From the NCBI RefSeq assembly GCF_039532605.1, contig NZ_BAAARY010000008.1, forward strand, positions 99,929 through 163,928: DNA of 64,000 nt, in the 5' to 3' direction. Below the pieces are notes generated by a model, which made no database searches, was not told the DNA's origin, and was given only the letters and a program-made list of their open reading frames with translations. Source of the stretch: Pilimelia columellifera (GTDB lineage: Bacteria; Actinomycetota; Actinomycetes; Mycobacteriales; Micromonosporaceae). Positions within the stretch are counted from its first letter, which is position 1, and the number at the start of each line of letters is the position of its first letter. The position numbers and the translations under genes are program-made. Positions 8,439-18,259 of this stretch are shown in pieces.

Positions 8439-9776
8439 TCAGGAGGGTCGTTCGGCGCCCTTGCGCGCGTAGAACCACCAGGCCAGCGCCACGCAGGCGG
8501 CGAAGAACGCCGCCCAGAAGGCGAAGAAGCCGACCGCCGGGAAGCTGGCCAGGCCGATGCCGAACAGGAACGGCCCGAACGCCGCGATGGCCGCCGTCCA
8601 GCCGATGACGCCGCCGGCCTGCCGGCGCTCGAAGATCATCGGCATCTGTTTGAAGGTCGAGGCGTTGCCGACCCCGGCGAAGAAGAAGATCGCCAGCATG
8701 CCCCAGACGAACGGCGCGAACTCGGCCATCGACTCGGGACTCAGGTAGAAGGCGGTGAACACAGTCGCCATGGTCATCCCGACTCCCGAGATGACCGTCC
8801 AGACCGCCCCGCCGTACTTGTCGCACAGCGGCCCCCAGGCGACCCGGGCCGCCGAACCGACCAGCGGACCGAGGAAGGCGTACCTGAGCGGGTCCGGGGC
8901 GTCCGGGAAGGCCCCGTAGAGGTTCTTGATGAGCAGACCGAACTGGGCCGAGAAACCTGAGAACGCGCCGAAGGTCATCAGGTAGAGCGCGGTCATGATC
9001 CAGGTGTGCTTTTCGCGGAAGATGTCCAGCTGCTGCCGGAAGTTGGCCTGGATCGGGACGCTGCGCAGGAACATCCAGGCCAGCGCCGCCCCGGCGATGA
9101 CCCACGGGATGAACACGATGCCGGCGTTGTGCAGCCAGATGTTGCCGCCCAGTCCGGGGTCTGGCTTGACCACGTCCTGCGGGGTGATCGCGGTGGTGCC
9201 CAGCAGCGCGAACCCGATCACCCACGGGATGAGGAACTGGACGATGCTGACGCCGAAGTTGCCGACGCCGGCCTGGATGCCCAGGGCCACGCCCTGCTTG
9301 CGTTTGGGGAAGAAGTAGGAGGTGCTGGGCATGAAGCCGGAGAACGCGCCGCCGCCGATGCCGCATAGGAACGACAGCGTCATCAGGATCCAGTACGGGG
9401 TCTGCTCGTCCCGCACCGCCCAGCCCCAGCCGGCCATCGGAATGATCAACAGCAGGGTCGACAGGGTGACCATCCTGCGGGTGCCCATGATCGGCGGCAG
9501 GAACATCCAGATCATGCGGAGCAGGCCGCCGGCCAGGCCGGGCATGGCGGTGAGCCAGTAGAGCTGGTCGGTGCTGAGGGTGAAGCCGATGTTGTTGAGT
9601 CGCGGAGCGATCGCCGACACCAGGAACCAGGTGATGAACGCCAGGGTCAGGTTGTAGGTGGTGATCGTCAGGGTGCGCCAGGCCAGCCGGGAGTCCCAGG
9701 TCTTCTCGTCCTCGGGGTTCCAGTCGGTCAGCCACTCTTTGCCGCGCCGTAGGGGCGCGTCGGCCGCGGTGGTCAT
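8439..9776 (-). CDS. narK: NarK-type nitrate/nitrite transporter (MFS), copy 1
   Basis: Major facilitator transporter of 445 residues with about twelve membrane segments. Nitrate-signature glycine motifs of the nitrate/nitrite porter family are visible in the first half (AGVGNFGVSIVQF) and the second half (FFAGVGNASTFKQMP). It begins five bases after the second narK stops, and both lie downstream of narI, so the transporters belong to the nitrate respiration cluster. It would import nitrate or exchange it for nitrite. The N-terminus has an extra roughly 35-residue hydrophilic stretch starting TTAADAPLRRGKEWL. Which porter is the proton symporter and which the antiporter cannot be told from sequence alone. 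Confidence 0.9.
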   Translation of the reverse strand: MTTAADAPLRRGKEWLTDWNPEDEKTWDSRLAWRTLTITTYNLTLAFITWFLVSAIAPRLNNIGFTLSTDQLYWLTAMPGLAGGLLRMIWMFLPPIMGTRRMVTLSTLLLIIPMAGWGWAVRDEQTPYWILMTLSFLCGIGGGAFSGFMPSTSYFFPKRKQGVALGIQAGVGNFGVSIVQFLIPWVIGFALLGTTAITPQDVVKPDPGLGGNIWLHNAGIVFIPWVIAGAALAWMFLRSVPIQANFRQQLDIFREKHTWIMTALYLMTFGAFSGFSAQFGLLIKNLYGAFPDAPDPLRYAFLGPLVGSAARVAWGPLCDKYGGAVWTVISGVGMTMATVFTAFYLSPESMAEFAPFVWGMLAIFFFAGVGNASTFKQMPMIFERRQAGGVIGWTAAIAAFGPFLFGIGLASFPAVGFFAFWAAFFAACVALAWWFYARKGAERPS

Positions 9777-9781
9777 TGGTG

Positions 9782-11173
9782 TCAACTCCCGTTGGCTGCG
9801 CCGGCCGCCTTGGCCGGACGTGGTTCGAGGTCGCCGGCCAGCTCGGGGCTGCCGGCGTGCAGCATCCGGTACACGGTCAGGTGCATCCAGGCGGCGCTGG
9901 CGACAGTGAGCAGGAAGAGGATGAAGAAGGTGCTCTGCGGCAGCGCCGTCCAGGACTGGGTGTAGGCGAACATCGGGGGCAGGAAGAACCCGCCGAGGGC
10001 GCCGAGCATGCCGACCAGGCCGCCGACCGCGCCGACGTCGCCGGGGAAGTACTCCGGGATGTGCTTGTAGACGGCGGCCTTGCCGACGCCCATCGCCACC
10101 CCGACCAGGAACACGCCAATGGTGAACGGGATGACGCCCAGTTCGTACGGGAGCACCTCGCGCAGGCCGTCCGGCTCGTACCTGGTGGGCACGTGCAGGA
10201 CGATGTGTCCGTACGGCATGGACAGGAACAGGGTCGAGGCCGCCATGACCCCGAAGGTCCAGTACATGACCCGGCGGGCGCCGAACCGGTCCGACAACGA
10301 ACCGCCGACCGGGCGCAGCAGGCTGGCCGGGAAGATGAACAGCGCGGTGAGCAGCGCCGCCTGGTACAGCGGCAGGTCGAAGACGTCGACGTAGTACTTG
10401 GGCAGCCAGGCCGACAGCGCCACGTACGCGCCGAAGACCGTCACGTAGTACAGGCTGAAGCGCCACACCCGCAGCTCGCCCAGCGGCCGGAACATCTCCT
10501 TCAACGGTCGGCCCTGGCCGGGCTTGCGGTCCTGGCTGGGGGTGCCGATCCACATGAGCAGTCCCATGATGACCAGCAACGCCGCGTACAGGAAAGGCAC
10601 GAACCGCCACCCGCCCGGGATGGCGCCGCCGAGGTAGCCGGCGGCCGGGACCGCGGCGATGAGCGCCGGGCCGATGAATTTGGTGACCGAGGCGCCGACG
10701 TTCCCGGCGCCGAACAGGCCCAGGGCGAACCCCTGGTGCTCACGCGGCGTCCAGGCGGCCACCCAGGAGACGCCGACCGAGAACGCGTTGCCGGCGAAGC
10801 CGACGAGGAAGGCGTAGACGAGCAGCTCGGTGTACCCGGCGGCCTGGGAGACCAGGTAGGCGGGGATCGCGGTCACCAGCAGCATTCCGGTGAAGACGAC
10901 CCGCCCGCCGACCCGGTCGGCGTAGACGCCGGCGAGCAGGCGCCAGATGGAGCCGTTGAGAATGGCCACCGCGCTCAGCCAGGAGAGCTGGACGTCGGTG
11001 AGACCGAACTCGTCCCGGATCGGAATGCCGAGCACGCCGAACATCAACCAGACGGCGAACATGAGGGTGAAGCCGGCTGTGGAGAAACCGAGGACGCGCC
11101 GGGCGCCCTGTCGGTCGTCGGCCGGGACGCCCGCGCCAGGGGGCGGGGTCTGGGCCTGCTGTGCGGCTGTCAT
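9782..11173 (-). CDS. narK: NarK-type nitrate/nitrite transporter (MFS), copy 2
   Basis: Second NarK-family porter, 463 residues, about twelve membrane segments. It is clearly diverged from its neighbour rather than a recent duplicate. Nitrate-signature regions are GLFGAGNVGASVTKF and YFPGDVGAVGGLVGMLG. The ATG at 11173 has a GGAGG ribosome site eight bases upstream, better spaced than a TTG two codons earlier. It lies 22 bases downstream of narI and five bases upstream of the other porter, consistent with one narGHJI-narK-narK transcript. Paired NarK1/NarK2-type porters are known in other denitrifiers. Confidence 0.9.
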   Translation of the reverse strand: MTAAQQAQTPPPGAGVPADDRQGARRVLGFSTAGFTLMFAVWLMFGVLGIPIRDEFGLTDVQLSWLSAVAILNGSIWRLLAGVYADRVGGRVVFTGMLLVTAIPAYLVSQAAGYTELLVYAFLVGFAGNAFSVGVSWVAAWTPREHQGFALGLFGAGNVGASVTKFIGPALIAAVPAAGYLGGAIPGGWRFVPFLYAALLVIMGLLMWIGTPSQDRKPGQGRPLKEMFRPLGELRVWRFSLYYVTVFGAYVALSAWLPKYYVDVFDLPLYQAALLTALFIFPASLLRPVGGSLSDRFGARRVMYWTFGVMAASTLFLSMPYGHIVLHVPTRYEPDGLREVLPYELGVIPFTIGVFLVGVAMGVGKAAVYKHIPEYFPGDVGAVGGLVGMLGALGGFFLPPMFAYTQSWTALPQSTFFILFLLTVASAAWMHLTVYRMLHAGSPELAGDLEPRPAKAAGAANGS

Positions 11174-11195
11174 GACCAAATCCTCCCGAGCGGGA

Positions 11196-11948
11196 TCAGG
11201 AGCGCCCTGACTTGACCGGACGCTTCGGCGGTCCCTCCCAGCCCGGACGGGCCGCGCGCAACCCGGTGCGGCTGGGGGTGTCCCGGGAGCGGTACACCAC
11301 GTACGGGCGGGTGGTGTAGCCGATCGGGGCGCTGAAGGCGTGCACCAGCCGGGTGAACGGCCAGAAGGCGAACAGCAGGAACGCCGACAGCACGTGGATC
11401 TGGAACGACAGCGGCACGTCGGCCATCAGCTCGGGCCTGGGCTGAAAGACGAACAGGGACCGGAACCAGGGCGAGATGGTCTCCCGGTAGTCGTAGCCGT
11501 CGCCGAGGATGTTCGCCTTCGCCGTCGCCCACAGGCCGATGACGATGGCGCCGCCGAGCAGGACGTACATGGTCTTGTCGTTCTTGGTGGTGGCGGCGAA
11601 CACCGGGCCGGTGAGCCGGCGGCGCAGGATGAGGATCGCCAGGCCGATGACGGTGCAGACGCCGGCGAACGTGCCGACGAACACCGCCGTCAGGTGGTAG
11701 GCGTGCTCGGTGATCCCGACGCCCTCGGTCCACGACTTGGGGATCACCAGACCGCTGAAGTGGCCCAGCACCACGAAGATGATGCCGAAGTGGAACAGCG
11801 GGGAGCCCCAGCGCAACACCGCCGACTCGTACAGCTGGGAGGAGCGGGTCGTCCAGCCGAACTTGTCGTACCGGTGCCGCCAGATGGTCCCCCCGATCAG
11901 GGTGGCGATGGCCAGGTAGGGGAAGACCACCCACAGCAACGTGTTCAC
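11196..11948 (-). CDS. narI: Respiratory nitrate reductase gamma subunit (cytochrome b)
   Basis: Membrane cytochrome b subunit of the NarGHI complex, 250 residues with five predicted membrane helices. It oxidises quinol and passes electrons through two b hemes to NarH. Candidate heme-ligand histidines are visible in helix regions reading SPLFHFGIIF, TEHAYHLTAV, SFQIHVLSAF and FTRLVHAFSAP, matching the family pattern. The C-terminal tail is basic and cytoplasmic. Its start overlaps the narJ stop by four bases, so translation is coupled. Confidence 0.94.
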   Translation of the reverse strand: MNTLLWVVFPYLAIATLIGGTIWRHRYDKFGWTTRSSQLYESAVLRWGSPLFHFGIIFVVLGHFSGLVIPKSWTEGVGITEHAYHLTAVFVGTFAGVCTVIGLAILILRRRLTGPVFAATTKNDKTMYVLLGGAIVIGLWATAKANILGDGYDYRETISPWFRSLFVFQPRPELMADVPLSFQIHVLSAFLLFAFWPFTRLVHAFSAPIGYTTRPYVVYRSRDTPSRTGLRAARPGWEGPPKRPVKSGRS

Positions 11949-12565
11949 CGACGACCTCCGGTCGTGTCGACGAGTCCGAACCCTTCCAGCCCGACCTGCT
12001 CCATCGGCGGGCCGGTGCGGGCCAGTGTCGCCGCGGCGGCCAGGTCGGCGGCGTCCGGCGGCGGCAGCATCGCCCGCACCGCGGCGATGGCGTGGCGATA
12101 GGGCGAGCCGGCCAGCGCCTTGTCGAGCAGGTCCAGGCCGATCCGGTTGGCCCGCAGCAGGCGCCAGCCGCCGACGTGGACGGCCGCCAGGTCGAGCACC
12201 GCGGGCAGGTAGTCCGGCAGCTCCCCGCCGACGACCTCCACCCCGGCCGCCTTGTACGCGGCGACGAAGCCGACGAGCGCCTCGCCCCGTCTGCGGGTGT
12301 CCCCGGCGGTGTAGTAGCTCAGGTGCAGGGCGCTGCGGCGGCGGAAGTCGAACAGCTGCACGTACTCGGCGGCCAACTCTCGCGGGTGGACGCTGGCGCG
12401 GTACCCGGCCAGCGTCGCGATCGGGTCGGCGACCTCGGCGGGAAGCTCCGGCAAGGCTGCCTCGATGAGCGGCAACGCGTCGAGGGTCTGCTCGTCCGGG
12501 TAGCGCAGCAGCAGCGACGCCGCCCGGGCGGCGACCGCGCGCCAGTCCAGGTGGGGCTCAGTCAT
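11945..12565 (-). CDS. narJ: Nitrate reductase molybdenum cofactor assembly chaperone
   Basis: NarJ-type chaperone of 206 residues, all helical, in the TorD/NarJ family. It binds apo-NarG and permits cofactor insertion before membrane attachment. The stretches LLRYPDEQ near the N-terminus and REFAAEY-like RELAAEYVQLFDF in the middle are characteristic, followed by HLSYYTAGDTRRRG. The gene overlaps narH at its start by eight bases and narI at its end by four. This places it in the usual narGHJI order. Confidence 0.93.
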   Translation of the reverse strand: MTEPHLDWRAVAARAASLLLRYPDEQTLDALPLIEAALPELPAEVADPIATLAGYRASVHPRELAAEYVQLFDFRRRSALHLSYYTAGDTRRRGEALVGFVAAYKAAGVEVVGGELPDYLPAVLDLAAVHVGGWRLLRANRIGLDLLDKALAGSPYRHAIAAVRAMLPPPDAADLAAAATLARTGPPMEQVGLEGFGLVDTTGGRR

Positions 12566-14312
12566 TGCGGGCCTCCATCGCGGCGCCGAGCCCGCCGGCG
12601 CCGGTTTCCGGGGTGGTCACCTCGCCGGTTGGCTCGTCCGGGGCATCAGGGCCGGTGCGGGGCGGGAACAGCCCCGACGGCTGGCCCTTGCCGTCCCAGT
12701 TGAGCAGGTTGACCCGGCCGGTCTTGTCCTCCGGACCGGCGACCGTGTCGGCGGTCTGCCGGTTGCGCAGCATGTGGAAGTTCTCCACCGAGATCGGCTG
12801 CGGGGCCCCGGACGCCTCGCCGAACGGCCCCGAGGTGTCGTAGCCGCCGCCCATGCCGGGGCCGCCCTCGAACTCCAGCGAGCACTCCGCGCCCAGGGCC
12901 GCCAGGTTGTGGGCGTCCTCGGCGTGCGCGGCGGGGATGACGTACCGGTCCTCGTACTTGGCGATGGCCAGCAGCCGGTACATCTCGTCCATCTGCTGGC
13001 CGGTCATGCCGACGGCCGCGGCGATCGACTCGTCGCGCTCCTCGCCGAGGTTGATCCGGCGCTGGTAGGAACGCATCGCCGCCAGCTTGCGCAGCACCGC
13101 GTCGACCGGGGCGACATCGCCGGCGGTGAAGAGTCCGGCCAGGTACTCGACCGGAATGCGCAGAGCGTCGACGGCGCCGAACAGGTTGCCGACATCCTCG
13201 CCGTCGTGGCCGGTGTCGCGCAGCACGTCCACCACCGGCGACAGCGGCGGGATGTACCAGACCATCGGCATGGTCCGATACTCCGGGTGCAGCGGCAGCG
13301 CCACCTCGTGCCGCATGATCAGATCCCAGACCGGGGAGCGTTGGGCGGCGGCGATCCAGTCGTCCGGGATGCCCTCGGCCCGCGCCGCGGCGACCACGAG
13401 CGGGTCGAACGGGTCTAGGAAGCAGCCACGCTGCGCCTGGTACAGGTCCTTCTCATCCTTGACCGACGCGGCCTTGGTGACCCTGTCGGCGTCGTAGAGC
13501 ATCAGCCCGAGGTAGCGCAGCCGACCGACGCAGGTCTCCGAACAGATCGTCGGCTGGCCGATCTCGATGCGCGGGAAGCACATCGTGCACTTCTCGGCCT
13601 TGCCGGTGCGGTGGTTGAAGTAGACCTTCTTGTACGGACAGCCGGTGATGCACATCCGCCAGCCCCGGCAGCGGTCCTGATCGACCAGGACGATGCCGTC
13701 CTCGGCCCGCTTGTAGATCGCCCCCGACGGGCAGGACGCGGCGCAGGCCGGGTTGAGGCAGTGCTCGCAGATCCGCGGCAGGAAGAACAGGAACGACTTC
13801 TCGTACTCCTGCCTGACCTTGTCGGCGATCTGGGCCAGGACCGGGTCGCCAGCGGCGATCTCGTTGCCGCCGGCCAGCGAGTCGTCCCAGTTCGCCGACC
13901 AGGTGACCTTGGTGTCCTCGCCGGTGAGCAGCGACTTGGGCCGGGCCACCGGGCTGTGCTCCCCGGCCGGGGCGGTCAGCAGGTGTTCGTAGTCGTAGGT
14001 CCAGGGCTCGTAGTAGTCCTGGATCGAGGGCAGTTTCGGATTGGCGAAGATACTGAACAGCTTCTTCACCCGGCCGCCGGCGCGCGGCTTGAGCTTGCCG
14101 GTGCGGGTGCGGGTCCAGCCGCCCTGCCACTTGTCCTGGTCCTGGTAGGTGCGCGGGTAACCCTGGCCCGGCCGGGACTCCACGTTGTTGAACCACACGT
14201 ACTCGACGCCCGACCGGTTCGTCCACGCCTGCTTGCACGTCACCGTGCAGGTGTGGCAGCCGATGCACTTGTCGAGGTTCATCACCATCGACATCTGCGC
14301 CATTACTCGCAC
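12558..14312 (-). CDS. narH: Respiratory nitrate reductase beta subunit (iron-sulfur)
   Basis: Electron-transfer subunit, 584 residues, carrying four iron-sulfur clusters. The Cys groups are all present: CIGCHTCTVTC near the N-terminus, CEHCLNPACAASC, CRGWRMCITGC and CTMCF...CSETC. The Trp in CRGW replaces a Cys ligand, as expected for the [3Fe-4S] cluster of NarH. I chose the GTG at 14312 (reading MRVMAQMSMVMNLDKCIGC) because GGAG lies seven bases before it. It starts just past the narG stop. An internal ATG at 14303 is possible. Confidence 0.95.
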   Translation of the reverse strand: MRVMAQMSMVMNLDKCIGCHTCTVTCKQAWTNRSGVEYVWFNNVESRPGQGYPRTYQDQDKWQGGWTRTRTGKLKPRAGGRVKKLFSIFANPKLPSIQDYYEPWTYDYEHLLTAPAGEHSPVARPKSLLTGEDTKVTWSANWDDSLAGGNEIAAGDPVLAQIADKVRQEYEKSFLFFLPRICEHCLNPACAASCPSGAIYKRAEDGIVLVDQDRCRGWRMCITGCPYKKVYFNHRTGKAEKCTMCFPRIEIGQPTICSETCVGRLRYLGLMLYDADRVTKAASVKDEKDLYQAQRGCFLDPFDPLVVAAARAEGIPDDWIAAAQRSPVWDLIMRHEVALPLHPEYRTMPMVWYIPPLSPVVDVLRDTGHDGEDVGNLFGAVDALRIPVEYLAGLFTAGDVAPVDAVLRKLAAMRSYQRRINLGEERDESIAAAVGMTGQQMDEMYRLLAIAKYEDRYVIPAAHAEDAHNLAALGAECSLEFEGGPGMGGGYDTSGPFGEASGAPQPISVENFHMLRNRQTADTVAGPEDKTGRVNLLNWDGKGQPSGLFPPRTGPDAPDEPTGEVTTPETGAGGLGAAMEARND

Positions 14313-14313
14313 G

Positions 14314-17300
14314 TCAGTACTCCACATCCTGGGAGCGGCGACGGATCACGGTGACCTCGTCGCGCTGGTTGCCGGTGGGTCCGAGGTAGTTGAAGGCGAA
14401 TGACAGCTGGGCGTAGCCGCCGATAATGTGGGTGGGTTTGATCAGCAGTCGGGTGAGCGAGTTGTGGATGCCGCCGCGCCGCCCGGACGCTTCGGCCTTG
14501 GGCACGTCGATGACCCGCTCCTGCGCGTGGTACATGTAGACGGTTCCCTCGGGCATCTTGTGGGTGACCACAGCCCGGGCAACGACGACGCCGTTGCGGT
14601 TCACCGCCTCGATCCAGTCGTTGTCCTTCACGCCGATCTTGCCGGCGTCGGCTTCGGACATCCAGATCGTCGGGCCGCCGCGGGAGAGCGTCAGCATGAT
14701 GAGGTTGTCCTGGTACTCGGAGTGGATGGACCACTTCGAGTGCGGCGTCAGATACCGCAAGGTGATCTCCACCGCGCCGCCGCTGCCGAGCCGGGGCTCG
14801 CCGAACAGCTTGTGCATGTCCAGCGGCGGGCGGAAGATCGGCAGCTGCTCGCCCAGCTCGGTCATCCAGTCGTGGTCGAGGAAGAAATGCTGCCGACCGG
14901 TCAGGGTGTGCCAGGGCTTGAGCCGCTCGGTGTTGATGGTGAACGGCGAGTAGCGCCGGCCGCCGGTCTCGCTGCCGGACCACTCCGGGCTGGTGATCAC
15001 CGGCACCGGACGGGCCTGGGTGTCGGCGAACCGGATCTGCTTGCCCTCGTGCTCGCGGGCCAGATCGGCCAGCTGCCGTCCGGTGCGCTTCTCCAGGAAG
15101 TGGAAACCCTCGGTGGCGACCCGGCCGTTCGTGGTCCCCGACAACGCCAGGATCGCCTCGCAACAGCGGATGTCGGTGTCCAGCCGGGGCCGTCCGTCGG
15201 CGACACCGCCGTGTGCCTCGCCGTTCAGCTCGCGCAGCTGCGCGATCTCCGGCCGCACGTCGATAGTCACGGCCTTCGTCGTCGTGCCCAGGGTGTCCAG
15301 CAACGGTCCGAGGGCGGCCATCTTGTCGGCGATCGCGCCGTAGTCGCGTTCGACCACAATGAACTTCGGCATCGTCACACCGGGCACGGCCGGCGCCTCG
15401 CCGGTCTTCCAGTCCTTGACCACGCCGCCCGGGGTCGCCATCGCGTCGGGGGTGTCGTGCAGCAGCGGGGCGGCCACCAGGTCCTTACGGACGCCCAGGT
15501 GCTGGCCGGCCAGCTTCGAGAACGCCTGGGCGATGCCGTGGAAGGCGGCGAAGTCGGTGCGGGTCTGCCACGGTGGATTGATCGCCGGGGTGAAGGCGTG
15601 GATGAACGGGTGCATGTCGGTGGTGTTGAGGTCGTGCTTCTCGTACCAGGTGGCCGCCGGAAGCACGATGTCCGAGAACAGCGTCGTGGAGGTCATCCGG
15701 AAGTCCAACGACAGCAGCAGGTCGAGCTTGCCTTCGGGCGCCTCGTCGTGCCAGACGACGTCCTGCGGCCGCTTGTCCGGTGGCGACTCAGTCGCCCGCA
15801 GCGAGGCGTCGGTGCCGAGCAGGTGCCGCAGGAAGTACTCGTTGCCCTTGGCCGACGAGCCGAGCAGGTTCGCCCGCCAGACCGTGAGCACCCGCGGCCA
15901 GTTCTGCGGGGCATCCGGGTCGGTGTTGGCGAACGTGAGGCGGCCGTCCACCAACGACTGCGCCACGTGCTCGGCCGGGTTGTCCGGGTTCGCGGCCAGC
16001 GCCTCGTCGGCGACGTCGAGCGGGTTGCGGTCGAACGTGGGCATCGAAGGCATCCAGCCCAGCCGGGCCGACTGGGCCAGCAGATCGGCGGTGTGCCGAC
16101 CGGCGAACCGGCCGTCCCCGAGCGGCGAGGCGAGCGCGCCGGCGTCGTACTGGTCGTAGCGCCACTGGTCGGTGTGGGTGTACCAGAACGCGGTGCCGAT
16201 CATCTGCCGCGGCGGGCGGGACCAGTCCAACCCGAACGCCAGGTGCGCCCAGCCGGTGACCGGCCGACATTTCTCCTGGCCGACGTAGTGCGCCCAACCC
16301 CCGCCGTTGACGCCCTGGCAGCCGGTGAGGGTGGTCAGCGCCAGCATCGCCCGGTAGATGGTGTCGGAGTGGAACCAGTGGTTCGTCCCCGCCCCCATCA
16401 GGATCATTGACCGGCCGCCGGAGCGGTCGGCGTTGTCGGCGAACTCGTGCGCGATCCGGGCCACCGCCGCGGCCGGCACGCCGGTGATCGGCTCCTGCCA
16501 GGCCGGGGTGTACGGCTCGTGGGCGTCGTCGTAGCCGGTGGGCCACTTGCCGGGCAGGCCCGGGCGGGCCACCCCGTACTGGGCGAGCATGAGGTCGTAG
16601 ACGGTGGTGACCAGCCGGCCGGCGACTGTCCTCGTCGGCACGCCCCGGCGCAGCACGCCGGGGGCGTCGGTGTCGAAGCGCGGCAGCGAGATCTCGGCGG
16701 TCTCGCCGCCCTCGCAGCTCAGCAGGGGCGAGATGTCGCCCAGGTCCAGGTTCCACAGGCCCATCCCGGACTCGGAGAACCGGTCGCCGAGGGCGCCGTG
16801 CGGCACGGCCGGGGCGTCGGACGCCTCGTCCCAGACCACCGGACGGAACTTGGCCTCCTTACCCTCGCCGCGGCCGCCGTCCTCGCCGCGGGGGGCCAGG
16901 TCAGCGGCGGTGAGGAACCGGCTCGGCTTGAAGCCGCCCTGGCCGTCGGCCTCCAACGACACCAGGTACGGCAGGTCGGTGAACTTCCTGACGTAGGCGT
17001 CGAAGCGCTCGGTACGCCGGTCGACGAAGAACTCCTTGAGGATGACGTGGCCCATCGCCATCGCCAACGCCCCGTCGGTGCCCGGCTGGGCCGACAGCCA
17101 CTCGTCGGCGAACTTGACGTTGTCGGCGTAGTCCGGCGCCACCACCACGACTTTCTGGCCCCGGTAGCGGGCCTCGGCCATCCAGTGCGCGTCGGGGGTT
17201 CGGGTGACCGGGACGTTCGAGCCCCACATCATCAGGTAGGACGCGTCCCACCAGTCGCCGGACTCCGGGACGTCGGTCTGGTCACCGAACATCTGCGGCG

Positions 17301-18003
17301 AGGCCACCGGCAGGTCGGCGTACCAGTCGTAGAACGACAGCATCGTGCCGCCGATGAGGGAGACGAACCGGGCCCCGACGGCGTGCGAGACCATCGACAT
17401 TGCCGGGATCGGCGAGAACCCGGCGACCCGGTCCGGGCCGTACCGCTTGATCGCGTGGACGTGGGCGGCGGCGGCGATCTCCAACGCCTCGTTCCAGCTG
17501 ATCCGGACCAGTCCGCCCTTGCCACGGCCCTGCTGGTAGCGGCGTCGCCGCTCCGGATCGTCCTGGATGTCCGCCCAGGCCGCGACCGGGTCCACCAGCA
17601 GGGCCTTGGCTTCGCGGTACATCTCGATCAGCACACCGCGGGCGTACGGGTACCGCACCCGCGTCGGCGAGTAGGTGTACCAGGAGAACGCCGCGCCCCG
17701 GGGGCAGCCGCGCGGCTCGTACTCGGGGCGGTCCGGGCCAGCCGTCGGGTAGTCGGTCTGCTGCTGCTCCCAGGTGATGATGCCGTCCTTGACGTACACC
17801 TTCCAGGAGCAGGAGCCCGTGCAGTTGACGCCATGGGTGGAGCGCACGACCTTGTCGTAGGCCCAACGGTCCCGGTAGAACGTATCGGCCTCCCGGCCGC
17901 CGATCTGATACAGGGCGCGTCCGTCGGGTGACACCTGCGCCCGCCTGACCAGGCCTCCCACCGCGAGCAACGCCCGTCCTGCCCGATCCGCGGTCGCTGT
18001 CAT
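14314..18003 (-). CDS. narG: Respiratory nitrate reductase alpha subunit (Mo-bisMGD)
   Basis: Catalytic subunit, 1229 residues, which reduces nitrate to nitrite at a molybdenum bis-MGD centre on the cytoplasmic side. The FS0 motif HGVNCTGSCSWKVYVKDG, with a His replacing one Cys ligand, is diagnostic of NarG. The segment QTDVPESGDWWDASYLMMWG contains the Asp expected to ligate molybdenum, and GSNVPVTRTPDAHW follows. No twin-arginine leader is seen, as expected. The ATG at 18003 has a GAGGGAA ribosome site. It is the first gene of narGHJI. Confidence 0.96.
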   Translation of the reverse strand: MTATADRAGRALLAVGGLVRRAQVSPDGRALYQIGGREADTFYRDRWAYDKVVRSTHGVNCTGSCSWKVYVKDGIITWEQQQTDYPTAGPDRPEYEPRGCPRGAAFSWYTYSPTRVRYPYARGVLIEMYREAKALLVDPVAAWADIQDDPERRRRYQQGRGKGGLVRISWNEALEIAAAAHVHAIKRYGPDRVAGFSPIPAMSMVSHAVGARFVSLIGGTMLSFYDWYADLPVASPQMFGDQTDVPESGDWWDASYLMMWGSNVPVTRTPDAHWMAEARYRGQKVVVVAPDYADNVKFADEWLSAQPGTDGALAMAMGHVILKEFFVDRRTERFDAYVRKFTDLPYLVSLEADGQGGFKPSRFLTAADLAPRGEDGGRGEGKEAKFRPVVWDEASDAPAVPHGALGDRFSESGMGLWNLDLGDISPLLSCEGGETAEISLPRFDTDAPGVLRRGVPTRTVAGRLVTTVYDLMLAQYGVARPGLPGKWPTGYDDAHEPYTPAWQEPITGVPAAAVARIAHEFADNADRSGGRSMILMGAGTNHWFHSDTIYRAMLALTTLTGCQGVNGGGWAHYVGQEKCRPVTGWAHLAFGLDWSRPPRQMIGTAFWYTHTDQWRYDQYDAGALASPLGDGRFAGRHTADLLAQSARLGWMPSMPTFDRNPLDVADEALAANPDNPAEHVAQSLVDGRLTFANTDPDAPQNWPRVLTVWRANLLGSSAKGNEYFLRHLLGTDASLRATESPPDKRPQDVVWHDEAPEGKLDLLLSLDFRMTSTTLFSDIVLPAATWYEKHDLNTTDMHPFIHAFTPAINPPWQTRTDFAAFHGIAQAFSKLAGQHLGVRKDLVAAPLLHDTPDAMATPGGVVKDWKTGEAPAVPGVTMPKFIVVERDYGAIADKMAALGPLLDTLGTTTKAVTIDVRPEIAQLRELNGEAHGGVADGRPRLDTDIRCCEAILALSGTTNGRVATEGFHFLEKRTGRQLADLAREHEGKQIRFADTQARPVPVITSPEWSGSETGGRRYSPFTINTERLKPWHTLTGRQHFFLDHDWMTELGEQLPIFRPPLDMHKLFGEPRLGSGGAVEITLRYLTPHSKWSIHSEYQDNLIMLTLSRGGPTIWMSEADAGKIGVKDNDWIEAVNRNGVVVARAVVTHKMPEGTVYMYHAQERVIDVPKAEASGRRGGIHNSLTRLLIKPTHIIGGYAQLSFAFNYLGPTGNQRDEVTVIRRRSQDVEY

Positions 18004-18259
18004 GCGCGCTTCCCTCATGCTCTGCTCGGTGGCTGTGCCTGTGTCGCTGGCGCAGCATCAGCCTCGACGACCGAAACCTGCCCCACAGCTGCCCTACGCC
18101 ACTGTCCCGGCTCCCTAAAGGCCCCTCACACTGGTGACTTCCAGCCCTAGTGACTGGACGGTACCGCGCCCCACCGCAGGTCAGCGGGCATTCGCGCCGC
18201 GCTCTCACGTCCGTGCGGCGCAGGGTTGCCAGTCACGGTCGGGGCTAGACTGCGGCGCT
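18004..18259. promoter_or_regulatory. Divergent narG / moeA promoter region
   Basis: 256 bases separate the divergently transcribed narG and moeA. On the moeA side a TAGACT -10 element lies at 18246-18251, eight bases before the GTG start, which suggests a leaderless transcript. On the narG side no canonical FNR palindrome is visible. The segment at 18111-18125 (GGGGCCTTTAGGGAG on the minus strand) faintly resembles half of a DosR/DevR-type hypoxia box; this is weak. Co-regulation of reductase and cofactor genes is inferred from the arrangement. Confidence 0.5.

Noticed and set aside
18111..18125. DosR/DevR hypoxia box upstream of narG
   Set aside because: Only one half-site matches and the second half is absent. 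It is recorded as a weak resemblance, not a site.
8410..18208. Several long alternative frames over the nitrate genes
   Set aside because: They are frame shadows of narK, narI, narH and narG. Their translations are Arg/Pro/Gly/Ala-rich and lack any motif.
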